The notes beneath the pieces were generated by a model that saw only the letters and a program-made list of their open reading frames with translations, ran no database searches and had not been told where the DNA came from. From contig NZ_SZZM01000008.1 in NCBI RefSeq assembly GCF_005281615.1, positions 170,958 through 234,957 of the forward strand: a DNA stretch of 64,000 bases, given 5' to 3'. Below are positions 35,163-44,479 of the stretch, in pieces; the first letter of the stretch is position 1, and each line of letters opens with the position of its first letter. A program made the position numbers and the translations under genes. The DNA is from Rhodoligotrophos defluvii (GTDB lineage Bacteria > Pseudomonadota > Alphaproteobacteria > Rhizobiales > Im1).

Positions 35163-36185
35163 TCAGCCGCCGGTCACCGACATGTGGCGGCTGAGCGCCG
35201 GTTTCTTGTGCCGGCGGTCGATCACGAAGTCATGCCCCTTGGGCTTGCGGGCAATGGCGGCATCGATCGCCTCATAGAGCCGCTGGTCGCCGTCGGAGGC
35301 GCGCAGGGGCGCGCGCAGATCGACCGCGTCCTCCTGGCCGAGACACATGAACAAGGTGCCGGTGCAGGTCAGCCGCACTCTGTTGCAGCTTTCGCAGAAA
35401 TTGTGGGTCATGGGCGTGATGAAGCCGAGCCGCCCGCCTGTCTCGCGCACGGTCACATAGCGTGCGGGGCCGCCGGTGCGGTGGGCGGAATCTTCCAAAG
35501 TGAAGCGCTCGCGCAGGCGCGCTCTGACCAGCGAGAGCGGCAGGTACTGGTCGGTCCGGTCGCCATCGATATCGCCGAGGGGCATGGTCTCGATCAGGGT
35601 CAGGTCCATGTCCTGCCCGTGGCACCAGACCAACATGTCGGCAATCTCGTCCTCGTTGACGCCTCTGAGCGCCACCATGTTGATCTTGACCTTGAGCCCG
35701 GCGGCCCGTGCCGCGGCGATGCCGGCCATCACCTTGTCCGGGTCGCCCCAGCGGGTGATCTTGCGGAACAGGTCGGGATCGAGCGTGTCGAGCGACACGT
35801 TAATGCGCCTGACCCCACACGCATAAAGCTCGGCAGCATAGCGGCCGAGCTGGCTGCCATTGGTGGTGACCGTCAGCTCCTCGAGCGCGCCGCTGTCGAG
35901 ATGCCGCTTGAGGCCGCGGAACAGGGTCATGATGTCCTTGCGCACCAGCGGCTCGCCCCCGGTGATGCGCAGCTTGCGCACGCCCTTGGCGATGAAGGCG
36001 GAGCAGATCCGGTCGAGCTCCTCCAAAGTGAGGATTTCGCGCTTGGGCAGGAAGGTCATGTTTTCCGCCATGCAGTAGACACAGCGGAAATCGCAGCGGT
36101 CGGTCACCGAAACGCGCAAATAGGTGATATGGCGGCCGAACGGGTCGACCATCTGCCTGCGCAAATCCGTTGGATGAACTGTCAT
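35163..36185 (-). CDS. moaA: GTP 3',8-cyclase (molybdopterin biosynthesis)
   Basis: About 340 residues, a radical-SAM enzyme converting GTP to 3',8-cyclo-GTP, the first step of molybdenum cofactor synthesis. N-terminal cluster CDFRCVYC (C31, C35, C38), [13 protein letters not shown] (SAM binding), [12 protein letters not shown], and a C-terminal cluster [19 protein letters not shown]. It ends in a Gly-Gly pair (SVTGG) that is needed for catalysis in MoaA. ATG 36185 (MTVHPTDL) fits the family better than the upstream in-frame start. No other moa gene is in the window. Confidence 0.96.
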   Translation of the reverse strand: MTVHPTDLRRQMVDPFGRHITYLRVSVTDRCDFRCVYCMAENMTFLPKREILTLEELDRICSAFIAKGVRKLRITGGEPLVRKDIMTLFRGLKRHLDSGALEELTVTTNGSQLGRYAAELYACGVRRINVSLDTLDPDLFRKITRWGDPDKVMAGIAAARAAGLKVKINMVALRGVNEDEIADMLVWCHGQDMDLTLIETMPLGDIDGDRTDQYLPLSLVRARLRERFTLEDSAHRTGGPARYVTVRETGGRLGFITPMTHNFCESCNRVRLTCTGTLFMCLGQEDAVDLRAPLRASDGDQRLYEAIDAAIARKPKGHDFVIDRRHKKPALSRHMSVTGG

Positions 36186-36300
36186 CGCCTCTTGCCTGTC
36201 CGCCCCGCGCACATCATGCGGCCACCTTGACGGTGGCCTCGTGCTGAATCCTCACCCTTATATAGGTGCAGAAGCCCCGAGATCTCCAGATCCGATGCGA

Positions 36301-37353
36301 TCAAGGAGACTTGACCTCGAAAATGGTCGGCATGTGCTGGACGAGATTGACCTTCCAGCCGTCGGGTTTGAGCCGGCGCAGCTCGCGGGGATGGATGAAC
36401 TCGTCGCGGAACCAGGGGAACCGCTGGGGCGAGAACGTCTCCTTGAGCCAGTCGATCATGATCGACACGCGGGTCGAGCTGCGCACGTCCGGGTGGTAGG
36501 TCATCCAGATATCGACCGAATGGTGGAAACCGACGTCGATCGGCTGCAAGTCATCCGAGAGTACGGCAGCATAGGTCGCAAGCCCGCCGATGCCGGCGCC
36601 TTTTTCCACCGCGTGGTAATGGGCCGTGCTGGCATTGGTGCGGATGGCGACGATGCCCTCGGGATTGTCGATGCCGAGGAAGCGCGCCGCCACGCCGTCC
36701 TCCAACTGCGGCGCGCTCTGGTCCACCAGCCGATGGCGCAGAATGTCCTCGCGCGAGCGCGGCATGCCGAAGGCGGCGATATAGGCGCTGGAGGCGAAGG
36801 GGTAGATATGCAGCCGCCCCAGCTTGGTGACCTTGAGGTCGGGGTTGGTGGGCCGGGTGAACTGGATGCCGATATCCGCTTCCATGCGAAGCACGTCGGC
36901 GCTCTCCATGGCGCATTTCAGCTCGATGATCAGCTTCGGATTGGTCCGTTGCAGCTCGACCAGGCGCGGGGCGAGCCAATAGGTGCCGAGGCCCTCGGTG
37001 ATCGATACGCGGACGAGGCCGGAGGGATTGGTGTCGGTTCCCTGGACGGCGCGCAGCAGCTCGTAGGAGGTCATTTCCATGCGCTTGGCATGGGAGAGGA
37101 TGGCCGCGCCCGCCGGGGTGAGCTCGACCCCATCGGGCAGGCGGTCGAACAGCCGCACCTGCAGGGTCGCTTCCAGCTTGTCGATCCGCCGCACGATCGT
37201 CGAGGAGCTGATCTTGAGCCGTTCCGCAGCCTGCCTCAGCGAGCCGCTCTCGGCAGCCGCGATAAAAAGGCGCAAGTCATCCCAGTCCGGTTGTGCAGCC
37301 GGATCGGCGGGGTGGGTCAGTTCTGCAGCACGGCGCTCCATATTTTTCAGCAA
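36301..37353 (-). CDS. LysR family transcriptional regulator
   Basis: A 350-residue regulator with an extended N-terminus. The winged HTH reads DWDDLRLFIAAAESGSLRQAAERLKISSSTIVRRIDKLEATLQVRLFDR, and the PBP2-type effector domain follows (LVRVSITEGLGTYWLAPRL onward). ATG 37341 (MERRAAEL) is an alternative start. It is divergent from two GNAT-like genes; the 177-bp region between them has two palindromes that could be its operators. LysR proteins usually autoregulate and control the divergent unit. Confidence 0.88.
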   Translation of the reverse strand: MLKNMERRAAELTHPADPAAQPDWDDLRLFIAAAESGSLRQAAERLKISSSTIVRRIDKLEATLQVRLFDRLPDGVELTPAGAAILSHAKRMEMTSYELLRAVQGTDTNPSGLVRVSITEGLGTYWLAPRLVELQRTNPKLIIELKCAMESADVLRMEADIGIQFTRPTNPDLKVTKLGRLHIYPFASSAYIAAFGMPRSREDILRHRLVDQSAPQLEDGVAARFLGIDNPEGIVAIRTNASTAHYHAVEKGAGIGGLATYAAVLSDDLQPIDVGFHHSVDIWMTYHPDVRSSTRVSIMIDWLKETFSPQRFPWFRDEFIHPRELRRLKPDGWKVNLVQHMPTIFEVKSP

Positions 37354-37417
37354 GGCGCCCCTCCGAAGTATGGGTAAATCTCAATCACTTCCTGGGCTTA
37401 TGCTCAGTCTATGACTT

Positions 37418-37431
37418 CGCTCTTAAGAGCG
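37418..37431. promoter_or_regulatory. 14-bp palindrome in the LysR/GNAT divergent region
   Basis: CGCTCTTAAGAGCG is a perfect palindrome, 65 bp upstream of the LysR start and about 100 bp upstream of the first GNAT-like gene. Position and symmetry suit a LysR binding site; function is inference. Confidence 0.4.
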
Positions 37432-37452
37432 CACCATTATTTCCAAGCCACC

Positions 37453-37469
37453 TGACACGAAAAATGTCA
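37453..37469. promoter_or_regulatory. TGACA-N7-TGTCA dyad in the LysR/GNAT divergent region
   Basis: TGACA (37453-37457) and TGTCA (37465-37469) form an interrupted dyad, spaced like a LysR-type site. It lies between the 14-bp palindrome and the first GNAT-like gene. Whether it is an operator is inference. Confidence 0.4.
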
Positions 37470-37530
37470 ATCACTGGTTTGGCAATAGGGGGCCGGTGCG
37501 ATAGAGAGCTTCGGGGCCAGGAAGTAGGTA

Positions 37531-38127
37531 ATGAGCGTAAATAAGCCGAGAGAGCTTGATTATCTCGACGTAAACAGCTTGCCGAAAGGCATCCAGATCC
37601 GCACTGTCCGGCAGGAAGACGTCAATGTTCTCTATCAGCTTGCAGTCCGGCATTTCGGAAATGAGATCGCCAGCTTCGATGTGGTCGAGCGGATTCTTCA
37701 GCATCATCCAGAATCCGCCTATGCGATCGGCCGGTACGACAAGACCAAGAAGTTCAAGCCGCTGGGCTATGTTGCGCTCCTGATGTTGAACCAAGAGGGG
37801 GTGAAACGACTCAAGATGGGTGAGTTCAATGCCGCAGATCCGGATTTGGCTCACCTCAGTCTACCGGGCGAGCAACCGGCAGGCATTTACGTCTGGGGCG
37901 TCGTCGCCCCGGGCAAGGCGATCGCAGGATTGCCGAAAATCATGGAAATATTGAAGCGAAAGCCTTATTGCCATGCAGACGTTTATGCAAGACCAGCGTC
38001 GGTCTCGGGACTGCATCTCATGCAGGCGCTATGTTTCGAGCGTATTTTTGATGGTGCGCGGGGCGAGAAGCCACTGTACCGTTATCGACGATTGATCAAT
38101 CGCAAAGCGAGTCTTTTTGTTGTATAA
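37531..38127 (+). CDS. Putative GNAT-fold protein, unknown function
   Basis: A 198-residue cytoplasmic protein. IQIRTVRQEDVNVLYQLAVRHFG at the N-terminus and a central GYVALLMLNQEGVKRL strand-helix region look like a GNAT acyltransferase fold. A conserved-looking IYVWGVVAPGKAIAGLPKIMEIL occupies the place of the acetyl-CoA loop, but the classic Q/RxxGxG/A is not clear. It has somewhat lower GC than the neighbours. A GNAT protein with a clearer signature follows 43 bp downstream, so the two may work together. I do not recognise the specific family. Confidence 0.6.
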   Translation: MSVNKPRELDYLDVNSLPKGIQIRTVRQEDVNVLYQLAVRHFGNEIASFDVVERILQHHPESAYAIGRYDKTKKFKPLGYVALLMLNQEGVKRLKMGEFNAADPDLAHLSLPGEQPAGIYVWGVVAPGKAIAGLPKIMEILKRKPYCHADVYARPASVSGLHLMQALCFERIFDGARGEKPLYRYRRLINRKASLFVV

Positions 38128-38170
38128 ACGTAAGGTGGCATGGCGGCGTAAGGCGTAAATGGAGCAGGGA

Positions 38171-38809
38171 ATGAGCAGGTTCGGTGCCAGCTACTCCTTC
38201 AACACCTATCGGAAGAGCGGCCAACGGTCACCCTTCACGAACGAGAGGGAGATCGGGATCAAGATCGCGGATTGCATAGAGGACCTGATGAAGGTCTTCG
38301 CGATCCGCTCAGCGGTCTATCTCAGCGAGCAGGACTGCCCGTATGAGGAGGAGTTCGACGGGAACGACTTCTCGGCGTCGCATCTTCTCGGCTTCATCGG
38401 CGATGAGCCGGTCGCCTGCATGCGCATCCGCTATTTCGCAGGGTTCGCCAAGTTGGAGCGCTTTGCCGTCCGGCAAGCCTATCGCAAGTCGCGCATGGCC
38501 ATCACGATGGCCAAGGCGGCGATCGAGCTGTGCCGGATGAAGGGCTACACCAAGATCTACGGCCATGCGCAGGATCCCCTGGTAAGCTTCTGGTCGCGCT
38601 TCGGCGGCAAGCCGGTGGAGCCGCGTCGCGAGCTCGTCTTCTCGGATTATCGCTATACCGAGATCGTGATCGAGGTAGAGCCCCATCCCGAGGCCCTGAC
38701 GCTGGAAACGGACCCTTACGTGCTCATCCGGCCGGAAGGGCAGTGGGACAAGCCGGGCGTGCTCGACCGGTCGGTCATGCGGACGACCCCAACCGCCGCG
38801 GCAAGCTGA
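38171..38809 (+). CDS. GNAT family N-acyltransferase
   Basis: About 212 residues. The fold is readable: FAIRSAVYLSEQDCPYEEEFDGND, then GFIGDEPVACMRIRYFAGFAKLERFAVRQAYRKSRMAITMAKAAIEL (the beta4/alpha3 acyl-CoA-binding part, with RKSRMA in place of R/QxxGxG/A) and GHAQDPLVSFWSRFG. The substrate is unknown. ATG 38171 is chosen over ATG 38159 because GGAG (38161-38164) stands 6 bp before it. The C-terminal about 40 residues (VEPHPEALTLETDPYVLIRPEG) extend beyond the core domain. Confidence 0.78.
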   Translation: MSRFGASYSFNTYRKSGQRSPFTNEREIGIKIADCIEDLMKVFAIRSAVYLSEQDCPYEEEFDGNDFSASHLLGFIGDEPVACMRIRYFAGFAKLERFAVRQAYRKSRMAITMAKAAIELCRMKGYTKIYGHAQDPLVSFWSRFGGKPVEPRRELVFSDYRYTEIVIEVEPHPEALTLETDPYVLIRPEGQWDKPGVLDRSVMRTTPTAAAS

Positions 38810-38893
38810 GCCGGCAATCAATATAACTTTTATCAGGCTTCGCAGCTCGCGGAGGCGATCTATAATCGTGCCCAGTCGAGATAGGGGCACCTG

Positions 38894-39856
38894 ATGCAAA
38901 TTGTCGATGCGGAGACTGTTCACCGGCTCCTGCGCTTCGAAGGCCTGGTCGAGGCGTTGGCCGCCAAGCATCGGCTCCCCGAGCCGTTGGATGACCGCTC
39001 GGAACTACATCATGAAGGCGAGGGCGAGACCCCGGACACGTTCTTCGTGCTGCCGGCATGGACGCCGGGGGAAGCGTTCGGCTGCAAGCTGGTCACGGTG
39101 ATGCCGGCCAACCCCAGAAAACCAGCCGGCCTGCCGGCGGTGCAGGGGTCCTATATCCTGTTTGACGGCGAAACCGGCTCGCCCGCCGTGCTCATCGACG
39201 GAACGGTGCTCACCTACTACAAGACGGCTGCTGACTCCGGCCTCGGCGCCAAGCTTCTGGCCCGGCCCGATGTCGAGACCCTGCTGGTGTGCGGGGCAGG
39301 GGCGCTGGCGCCCTATCTCGTGCGTGCCCACCTGGCGGTGAGGCCCAGCCTGCGCCGGGTTCTGGTGTGGAACCGCACGCCGCGCAAGGCCCGGGCGCTT
39401 GCGGCAGAACTCTGCGGTTCCGGGGTCGCCGCGGAGGTTGCCGAGAAGCTGGATGCGGCCGTCGGTGAGGCCGATGTCATAAGTTGCGCCACGGCGGCGA
39501 CCACGCCCTATATTCGCGGCGCGTGGCTCAAGCCTGGCCAACATCTCGATCTGGTGGGCAGCTTCACGCCCGCCATGCGCGAGTGCGACGATGAAGCGGT
39601 GCGGCGGTCGCGGCTCTATTGCGACTCCCGCCGCTATGGCATCGACCAGCCGGGAGACCTCGGCGAGCCTTTGCGGCGCGGCGTGATCGAACGGAGCGAT
39701 ATCATCGGCGACCTGTTCGATCTTTGCCAGAGCAGAGTAGAGGGGCGGAAATCGCCGGGGGAGATCACCCTGTTCAAGAACGGTGGCGGTGGCCATCTCG
39801 ACCTGTTCACCGCCATGCATGTGCGGGACCGGCTGTGTCTGGTGGGTGCGGTGTAG
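38894..39856 (+). CDS. Ornithine cyclodeaminase/mu-crystallin family protein
   Basis: A 320-residue NAD(P)-dependent enzyme. N-terminal substrate domain FFVLPAWTPGEAFGCKLVTVMPANP (Lys in the GCKLV motif) and GSYILFDGETGSPAVLIDGTVLTYYKTAADSGLGAK, then a Rossmann domain with LLVCGAGALAPYLVRAHL. Members are ornithine cyclodeaminases, ketimine reductases (pyrroline/piperideine-2-carboxylate reductases) or alanine dehydrogenases. The exact reaction is not readable. AGGGG stands just before ATG 38894. The BenE-type transporter follows 2 bp after the stop, so both are in one operon. Confidence 0.87.
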   Translation: MQIVDAETVHRLLRFEGLVEALAAKHRLPEPLDDRSELHHEGEGETPDTFFVLPAWTPGEAFGCKLVTVMPANPRKPAGLPAVQGSYILFDGETGSPAVLIDGTVLTYYKTAADSGLGAKLLARPDVETLLVCGAGALAPYLVRAHLAVRPSLRRVLVWNRTPRKARALAAELCGSGVAAEVAEKLDAAVGEADVISCATAATTPYIRGAWLKPGQHLDLVGSFTPAMRECDDEAVRRSRLYCDSRRYGIDQPGDLGEPLRRGVIERSDIIGDLFDLCQSRVEGRKSPGEITLFKNGGGGHLDLFTAMHVRDRLCLVGAV

Positions 39857-39858
39857 CC

Positions 39859-41061
39859 ATGACGAGCGGCACCGCCAATCCGGAGGCCGAGCGTGCGAAA
39901 TCGGGTCCATCGGTGCCGGCCGTCGCCGCCGGCCTGCTGGCGGCGCTGGTGGGCTTTGCCAGCTCCTTCGCCGTGGTGATCGCCGGCCTGCAGGCGGTGG
40001 GCGCCTCTCAGGCCGAGGCGGCATCCGGGCTGATGGCCGTGGCGGTTGTGAAAGGCATCATCGCCGTTTTCCTAAGCCTCAACCGCCGCATGCCGATCAG
40101 CCTCGCCTGGTCGACGCCGGGGGCGGCACTGCTTGCGACCTCGGGCGCGGTGGAAGGGGGCTTTCCTGCAGCGGTCGGCGCATTCGCGGCGACGGGCCTG
40201 CTCATCATCGGTGCTGGCTTGTGGCGGCCGCTGGGGCGGGCGGTCAGCGCGATCCCGGCTCCACTCGCCAATGCGATGCTGGCGGGCGTGCTGCTGGGCC
40301 TGTGTCTGGCGCCGGTGAAGGCGGTGGGCGAGATGCCGCTGTTCGCGCTGACCATCATCGCCACCTGGGCGATCGTGGCGCGCTTCAAGCGGCTTTATGC
40401 GGTGCCGGTGGCGGTGCTGGTCACCGTCATGCTGTTGGCCTTGTCGACCGAGCTTTCAGGCGAAGCGATCGGCTCGATCTGGCCGCGGCTCGTGCCGGTG
40501 TGGCCGAGCTTCTCCCTGCCCGCCATGATCGGAATTGCCTTGCCGCTATTCATCGTGACCATGGCGTCCCAGAACATTCCCGGCATGGCGGTGCTCAACG
40601 CCAATGGCTATCGGCCCGATCCCGGCCCCCTGTTCACTTGGACCGGCATCGGCACGATGCTAGCGGCGCCGTTCGGCGGCCATGCCATGAACCTGGCCGC
40701 CATCACCGCGGCCATCTGCGCGGGGCCGGACGCCGATCCCGACCCGAAGCGGCGGTATTGGGCGGCTGTCGTGGCGGGCATCACCTATGTGGCGCTCGGC
40801 CTTTGCGCCGCGGCGGCCACCGCTTTGCTGGCCGCCTCGCCGCCGATCCTCATTCAGGCGGTGGCCGGCCTTGCCCTGCTCGGCGCCTTCGGCACGGCGC
40901 TGATGGCGGCCATGGCGGAAGCGAGAGACCGGGAGGCGGCGGTGGTCACCTTCCTCGTGACCGCTTCAGGCCTCAGCCTGTTCGGCATCAGCGGCGCATT
41001 CTGGGGCCTCGTTGCGGGTGGGGCGATCTATGGGCTGGCGCGCTGGCGTGCCCAGGCCTGA
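39859..41061 (+). CDS. BenE family benzoate-type membrane transporter
   Basis: A 400-residue inner-membrane carrier with about 11-12 hydrophobic segments. PAVAAGLLAALVGFASSFAVVIAGLQAVGAS at the N-terminus and RMPISLAWSTPGAALLATSG are BenE-family hallmarks (benzoate/H+ symport). A second-half signature is MASQNIPGMAVLNANGYRPDPGPLFTWTG with GGHAMNLAAITAAICAG. No benzoate-degradation genes are nearby, so the substrate may differ. It is translationally close-coupled to the ornithine-cyclodeaminase-like gene and convergent with the TRAP permease. Confidence 0.88.
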   Translation: MTSGTANPEAERAKSGPSVPAVAAGLLAALVGFASSFAVVIAGLQAVGASQAEAASGLMAVAVVKGIIAVFLSLNRRMPISLAWSTPGAALLATSGAVEGGFPAAVGAFAATGLLIIGAGLWRPLGRAVSAIPAPLANAMLAGVLLGLCLAPVKAVGEMPLFALTIIATWAIVARFKRLYAVPVAVLVTVMLLALSTELSGEAIGSIWPRLVPVWPSFSLPAMIGIALPLFIVTMASQNIPGMAVLNANGYRPDPGPLFTWTGIGTMLAAPFGGHAMNLAAITAAICAGPDADPDPKRRYWAAVVAGITYVALGLCAAAATALLAASPPILIQAVAGLALLGAFGTALMAAMAEARDREAAVVTFLVTASGLSLFGISGAFWGLVAGGAIYGLARWRAQA

Positions 41062-41072
41062 GCGGCCGAGGC

Positions 41073-43139
41073 TCAGGTGGCCGCCTCCGCCTCGCCCGCG
41101 CGATAGGCGCTGACTTGCCGGATCAGCACCGGCACGATCAGCAGCACGCCGAGAAGCGTGGAATAAAGCTCCGGCGCGACCAGCAGAATGGCGGCGAGCC
41201 CGAGCAGCAAGCGTTCCCAGGCCTTCAGATTGGCCAGCAGATAGCCGGACAGGGCCGCCCCCAGACAGGCGATGCCTGCCGCACAGCCGAGAAAGGCCAG
41301 ACTGAAAGCCGTCCAGGTGAAGTCCTTGGTGACCAGCAGCAGCGATGGAGAGAAGACGAACACGAAGGGCACCAGCACCTTGCCCAGCCCCAGGCGGAAG
41401 GCGGTGTTGCCGGTGCGGAACGGATCGGCGCCCGCCATGCCCGCCGCCGCGTAGGCCGCCAGCGCCACCGGCGGCGTGATGTCGGCGAGCACGCCATAGT
41501 AGAACACGAAGAAGTGGGCGACGATCGGCTCGACCCCGAGCAGCCCGAGGGCAGGAGCGGCGATCGTGGCCATGATGATGTAGTTGGCGGTCGTCGGAAT
41601 GCCGCAGCCCATGAGGATGCAGACAATGCCGGTCATGATCAGGGTGAACAACAGGGTCAGCGCCTTGGGGCCGAAGACGTCAGGCGGCACGATCGTGCCG
41701 AACCAGGCGGCCATGTCCGCGGCGGTGGAGGTGACGATATAGGAGATCTTGAAGCCGACGCCGGTCAGGGTCACCACGCCGACGATGATGCCCACCGTGG
41801 CCGCAGCCGCGCCCACCGCAAGGGCGTATTTCGCGCCATCCCGCAGGCCGGCCAGAATATCGCCGATGCCCATGCGATTGCGCGGATTGAGCAGGCCTAC
41901 GGCGACGCACAGGGTGATCCCCCAGAACGCCGCGAGATAAGGGGTATAGCCCATCAGCAGCACCGTGAGCAGCGCGACGAGCGGGATGATGGTGGGCCAG
42001 TCCCGCTTGAGGGCGGCTTTCACGTCGGGCATCTCGTCCGGCCGCAAGCCGCGCAGGCCGTTGCGCTTGGCCTCGAAGTGCACCTGCACCAACACGCCAA
42101 GAAAATGCATGAATGCGGGCACGACCGCCGCGAGGATAATGGTCGTATATGGCAGGCCCAGGAACTCGATCATGATGAAGGCGGCGGCGCCCATGATGGG
42201 CGGCGTGATCTGGCCACCGGTCGAAGCAGCGGACTCGACCGCCGCCGCGAAGTGGCGCTTGTAACCGAGATTGATCATCGCGGGGATGGTGAGCGAGCCG
42301 ACCGTGACCGTGTTGGCGACGGAGGACCCGGAGATCATGCCGAACAGGGCGGAGCCGAAGATCGACACCTTCGCCGGCCCGCCGGCAAAGCGGCCGGCTA
42401 CCCAGGCGGCGCAGTCCAGGAACAGTTGCCCGAGGCCGATGCGGGTGGCGAACACGCCGAACAGCACGAAATGGAAGACATAGGTCGCCACCACCCCGAG
42501 GGCGACGCCGTAGATGCCCTGGGTGGTCATGTAGAGGTGATCGATGAGCTGAGAAACCGTGGATCCCGGATGCACGAGAATGCCCGGCATGTGCGGCCCG
42601 AACAGCGCATAGGCCATGAACAGGATGGAAATGACCGGCAACGGCCAGCCGACCGAGCGCCGGGTCGCCTCGAGCAGCAGCAGGATCAGCGCCCCCCCGA
42701 AAAACACGTCGGCCGTGGTCGGATTGCCGACCCGGAACGCCAGCTCGTCCAGCGGGATGAGCGGCACGTGGATGACCGCGAGCACCGCTAGGATCGCCAG
42801 CATCCAGTCCAGGATCGAGATGCCGAACGGCCTCAGGATGCTGGCCCGCGCCGGTTCCGTGTAGCCTCGCTTCGAGAACGGAAACACGAGGAACACCAGG
42901 GCGAGCACGAAGGAGAGGTGAATGCCGCGGTGGATCATCTCCGGGAGGAGGCCGAATCCGGCGGTGTAGTAATGAAAGATCGAGAGGGCGACGAGGGCGG
43001 CGCCTACCAGGAGGCTCGGAAACCTCGACAGCGGGCGAAAGCGGATTTCGGAGTCGAATTTCTCCTCGAGCTCGCGCGCCTTCTGCTCGTCGAGCTCCAA
43101 TGGGGCGAGATGAACGTCGTCCTGGTTCGCGTTCGTCAT
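41073..43139 (-). CDS. TRAP transporter fused permease (DctQ-DctM)
   Basis: About 688 residues with some 17-18 hydrophobic segments. The N-terminal part corresponds to the small DctQ-like subunit fused to the large DctM-like channel, typical of TAXI-type TRAP systems. Conserved pieces are FGSALFGMISGSSVANTVTVGSLTIPAMINLGYKR, ESAASTGGQITPPIMGAAAFIM and MGCGIPTTANYIIMATIAAP. Start ATG 43139 is supported by AAGGAC 5 bp upstream. It imports an organic anion using an ion gradient, supplied by the binding protein encoded just upstream. Confidence 0.94.
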   Translation of the reverse strand: MTNANQDDVHLAPLELDEQKARELEEKFDSEIRFRPLSRFPSLLVGAALVALSIFHYYTAGFGLLPEMIHRGIHLSFVLALVFLVFPFSKRGYTEPARASILRPFGISILDWMLAILAVLAVIHVPLIPLDELAFRVGNPTTADVFFGGALILLLLEATRRSVGWPLPVISILFMAYALFGPHMPGILVHPGSTVSQLIDHLYMTTQGIYGVALGVVATYVFHFVLFGVFATRIGLGQLFLDCAAWVAGRFAGGPAKVSIFGSALFGMISGSSVANTVTVGSLTIPAMINLGYKRHFAAAVESAASTGGQITPPIMGAAAFIMIEFLGLPYTTIILAAVVPAFMHFLGVLVQVHFEAKRNGLRGLRPDEMPDVKAALKRDWPTIIPLVALLTVLLMGYTPYLAAFWGITLCVAVGLLNPRNRMGIGDILAGLRDGAKYALAVGAAAATVGIIVGVVTLTGVGFKISYIVTSTAADMAAWFGTIVPPDVFGPKALTLLFTLIMTGIVCILMGCGIPTTANYIIMATIAAPALGLLGVEPIVAHFFVFYYGVLADITPPVALAAYAAAGMAGADPFRTGNTAFRLGLGKVLVPFVFVFSPSLLLVTKDFTWTAFSLAFLGCAAGIACLGAALSGYLLANLKAWERLLLGLAAILLVAPELYSTLLGVLLIVPVLIRQVSAYRAGEAEAAT

Positions 43140-43225
43140 CAAAAGTCCTTGGCTTGCCACTCTCGCGCCCCGCTGGTGTCAGCGCCCGGTCCGGCGGGCT
43201 CGAAAGTGCGGCCCAGCTTCACGAA

Positions 43226-43253
43226 GGGCCGCATGCCTTCCGACATGCGGCCC
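43226..43253 (-). terminator. Hairpin between TAXI binding-protein and TRAP permease genes
   Basis: Perfect 10-bp arms GGGCCGCATG (43226-43235) and CATGCGGCCC (43244-43253) with an 8-nt loop. There is no T-run on the reading strand. It sits between the high-copy binding-protein gene and the permease gene, matching the hairpin placed after the ABC binding-protein gene at 6846-6873. Likely a stabiliser or attenuator that skews expression to the binding protein. Confidence 0.55.
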
Positions 43254-43306
43254 ACGATCTGCCATGTCTGCAACGGGTTACGACCGCGCGCAGTTGCCAA
43301 TCATTC

Positions 43307-44296
43307 CTACTGATTGAGAACGCCGGCTTCCTTGTAGAAGCGCTCGGCGCCGGGATGCAGAGGAATGCCGAGGCTGGTGGTGGCATTCTCAAGGGTGATC
43401 ATCTTGCCCTTGGCGTGGCCGGCATCAAGCTCCTTGCGGGTTTCGTCGCTCCACAAGGCCTTGGTGATGTTGTAGATGAGCTCCTCGGGCTGCTTGGCGC
43501 TGGTCACCCATTGCGCGGCGACGGAGATGGTCTCGGTCTCGCCGACGCCCGCATAGGTGTCGGCAGGCACCGTATCCTTGTTGAAGAAGCTGTACTCGTT
43601 CAGCAGCTTCTCGCGGCCCTCGCCGTCGATCGGCACCAGCGTGATGCCGTGGGAGGAGGCCAGCTCGGAAATCGCGCCGGTGGGATAGCCGCCGACGAAG
43701 AAATAGGCATCCAGCGCATTGTCGCGCAGACGGTCGCCCGCCGGGCCCGGCTTCAGATATTCCGGCTGGATATCCTTCTCGGAGAGCCCATAGGCGGCCA
43801 GCACGATGCGGGCATCCACAATGGTGCCGGAACCGGGCTCGTCGATAGACACCCGCTTGCCCTTGAGGTCGGCCACGGACTTGATGTTCGCATCCTTGCG
43901 CGCAACGATGTGCACGGTTTCGGGGTAGAGCGTGGCGATGAGGCGCAGATCCTCGACCTTCGGCTTGCCCTCGTAGAGGCCGGTGCCGGTATAGGCCCAA
44001 TAAGCCACGTCGGATTGGGAGAACCCGGATTCCATGCTGCCGGCCTGGATCGCGTTGATGTTGGCGACCGAGCCGTTGGACGAGACCGCGGTGGCCACCA
44101 GCCCTTCGACGCCATGGCCGCTGGTGGCCGAGATGGCGTTCGCGATGAGGCCGCCAATTGGGTAGTAGGTGCCGGCGGTTCCACCGGTTCCGATACGGAA
44201 AAAGGCGGGCGTTTGCGCAACCGCGATCGTGGCGCCGGCAACGGCCGCAGCAACCACCATAGCCAGCAGGCAACGAGATTTAGCGATGAACTTCAT
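43307..44296 (-). CDS. TAXI family TRAP transporter solute-binding subunit
   Basis: About 329 residues. An N-terminal Sec signal (MKFIAKSRCLLAMVVAAAVAGATIAVAQ) leads into FRIGTGGTAGTYYPIGGLIANAIS, the hallmark start of TAXI proteins. Later motifs include SVADLKGKRVSIDEPGSGT and a C-terminal AIQLHPGAERFYKEAG-like end (GIPLHPGAERFYKEAGVL). It delivers a small anion, often glutamate, to the TRAP permease. ATG 44296 is chosen because GGGGAAGG lies just upstream and the signal peptide then has normal length; longer starts add 13 or more residues. Confidence 0.93.
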   Translation of the reverse strand: MKFIAKSRCLLAMVVAAAVAGATIAVAQTPAFFRIGTGGTAGTYYPIGGLIANAISATSGHGVEGLVATAVSSNGSVANINAIQAGSMESGFSQSDVAYWAYTGTGLYEGKPKVEDLRLIATLYPETVHIVARKDANIKSVADLKGKRVSIDEPGSGTIVDARIVLAAYGLSEKDIQPEYLKPGPAGDRLRDNALDAYFFVGGYPTGAISELASSHGITLVPIDGEGREKLLNEYSFFNKDTVPADTYAGVGETETISVAAQWVTSAKQPEELIYNITKALWSDETRKELDAGHAKGKMITLENATTSLGIPLHPGAERFYKEAGVLNQ

Positions 44297-44479
44297 CAGC
44301 CTTCCCCATTTGTTCTTCATTGAGCCTATGAGCATGACGCTGCACGCCGCAATTGTCGATCCTTTATTCTCACTTCCTTATCGGCGTTTCGTATAACTTG
44401 ACGCGCCGATTTCCTCAGCTGTGCACTCCAGCGATTCTCAACGGACCGGCCACAGTCCGCGCCTCTGACGCCCAGTCTC

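Noticed and set aside
39783..42791. A 1002-codon open frame on the plus strand
   Set aside because: It runs in the wrong frame through the ornithine-cyclodeaminase-like and BenE genes and antisense to the TRAP permease. Its translation is Arg/Gly/His-rich with no domain signature, as expected for GC-rich shadow frames.
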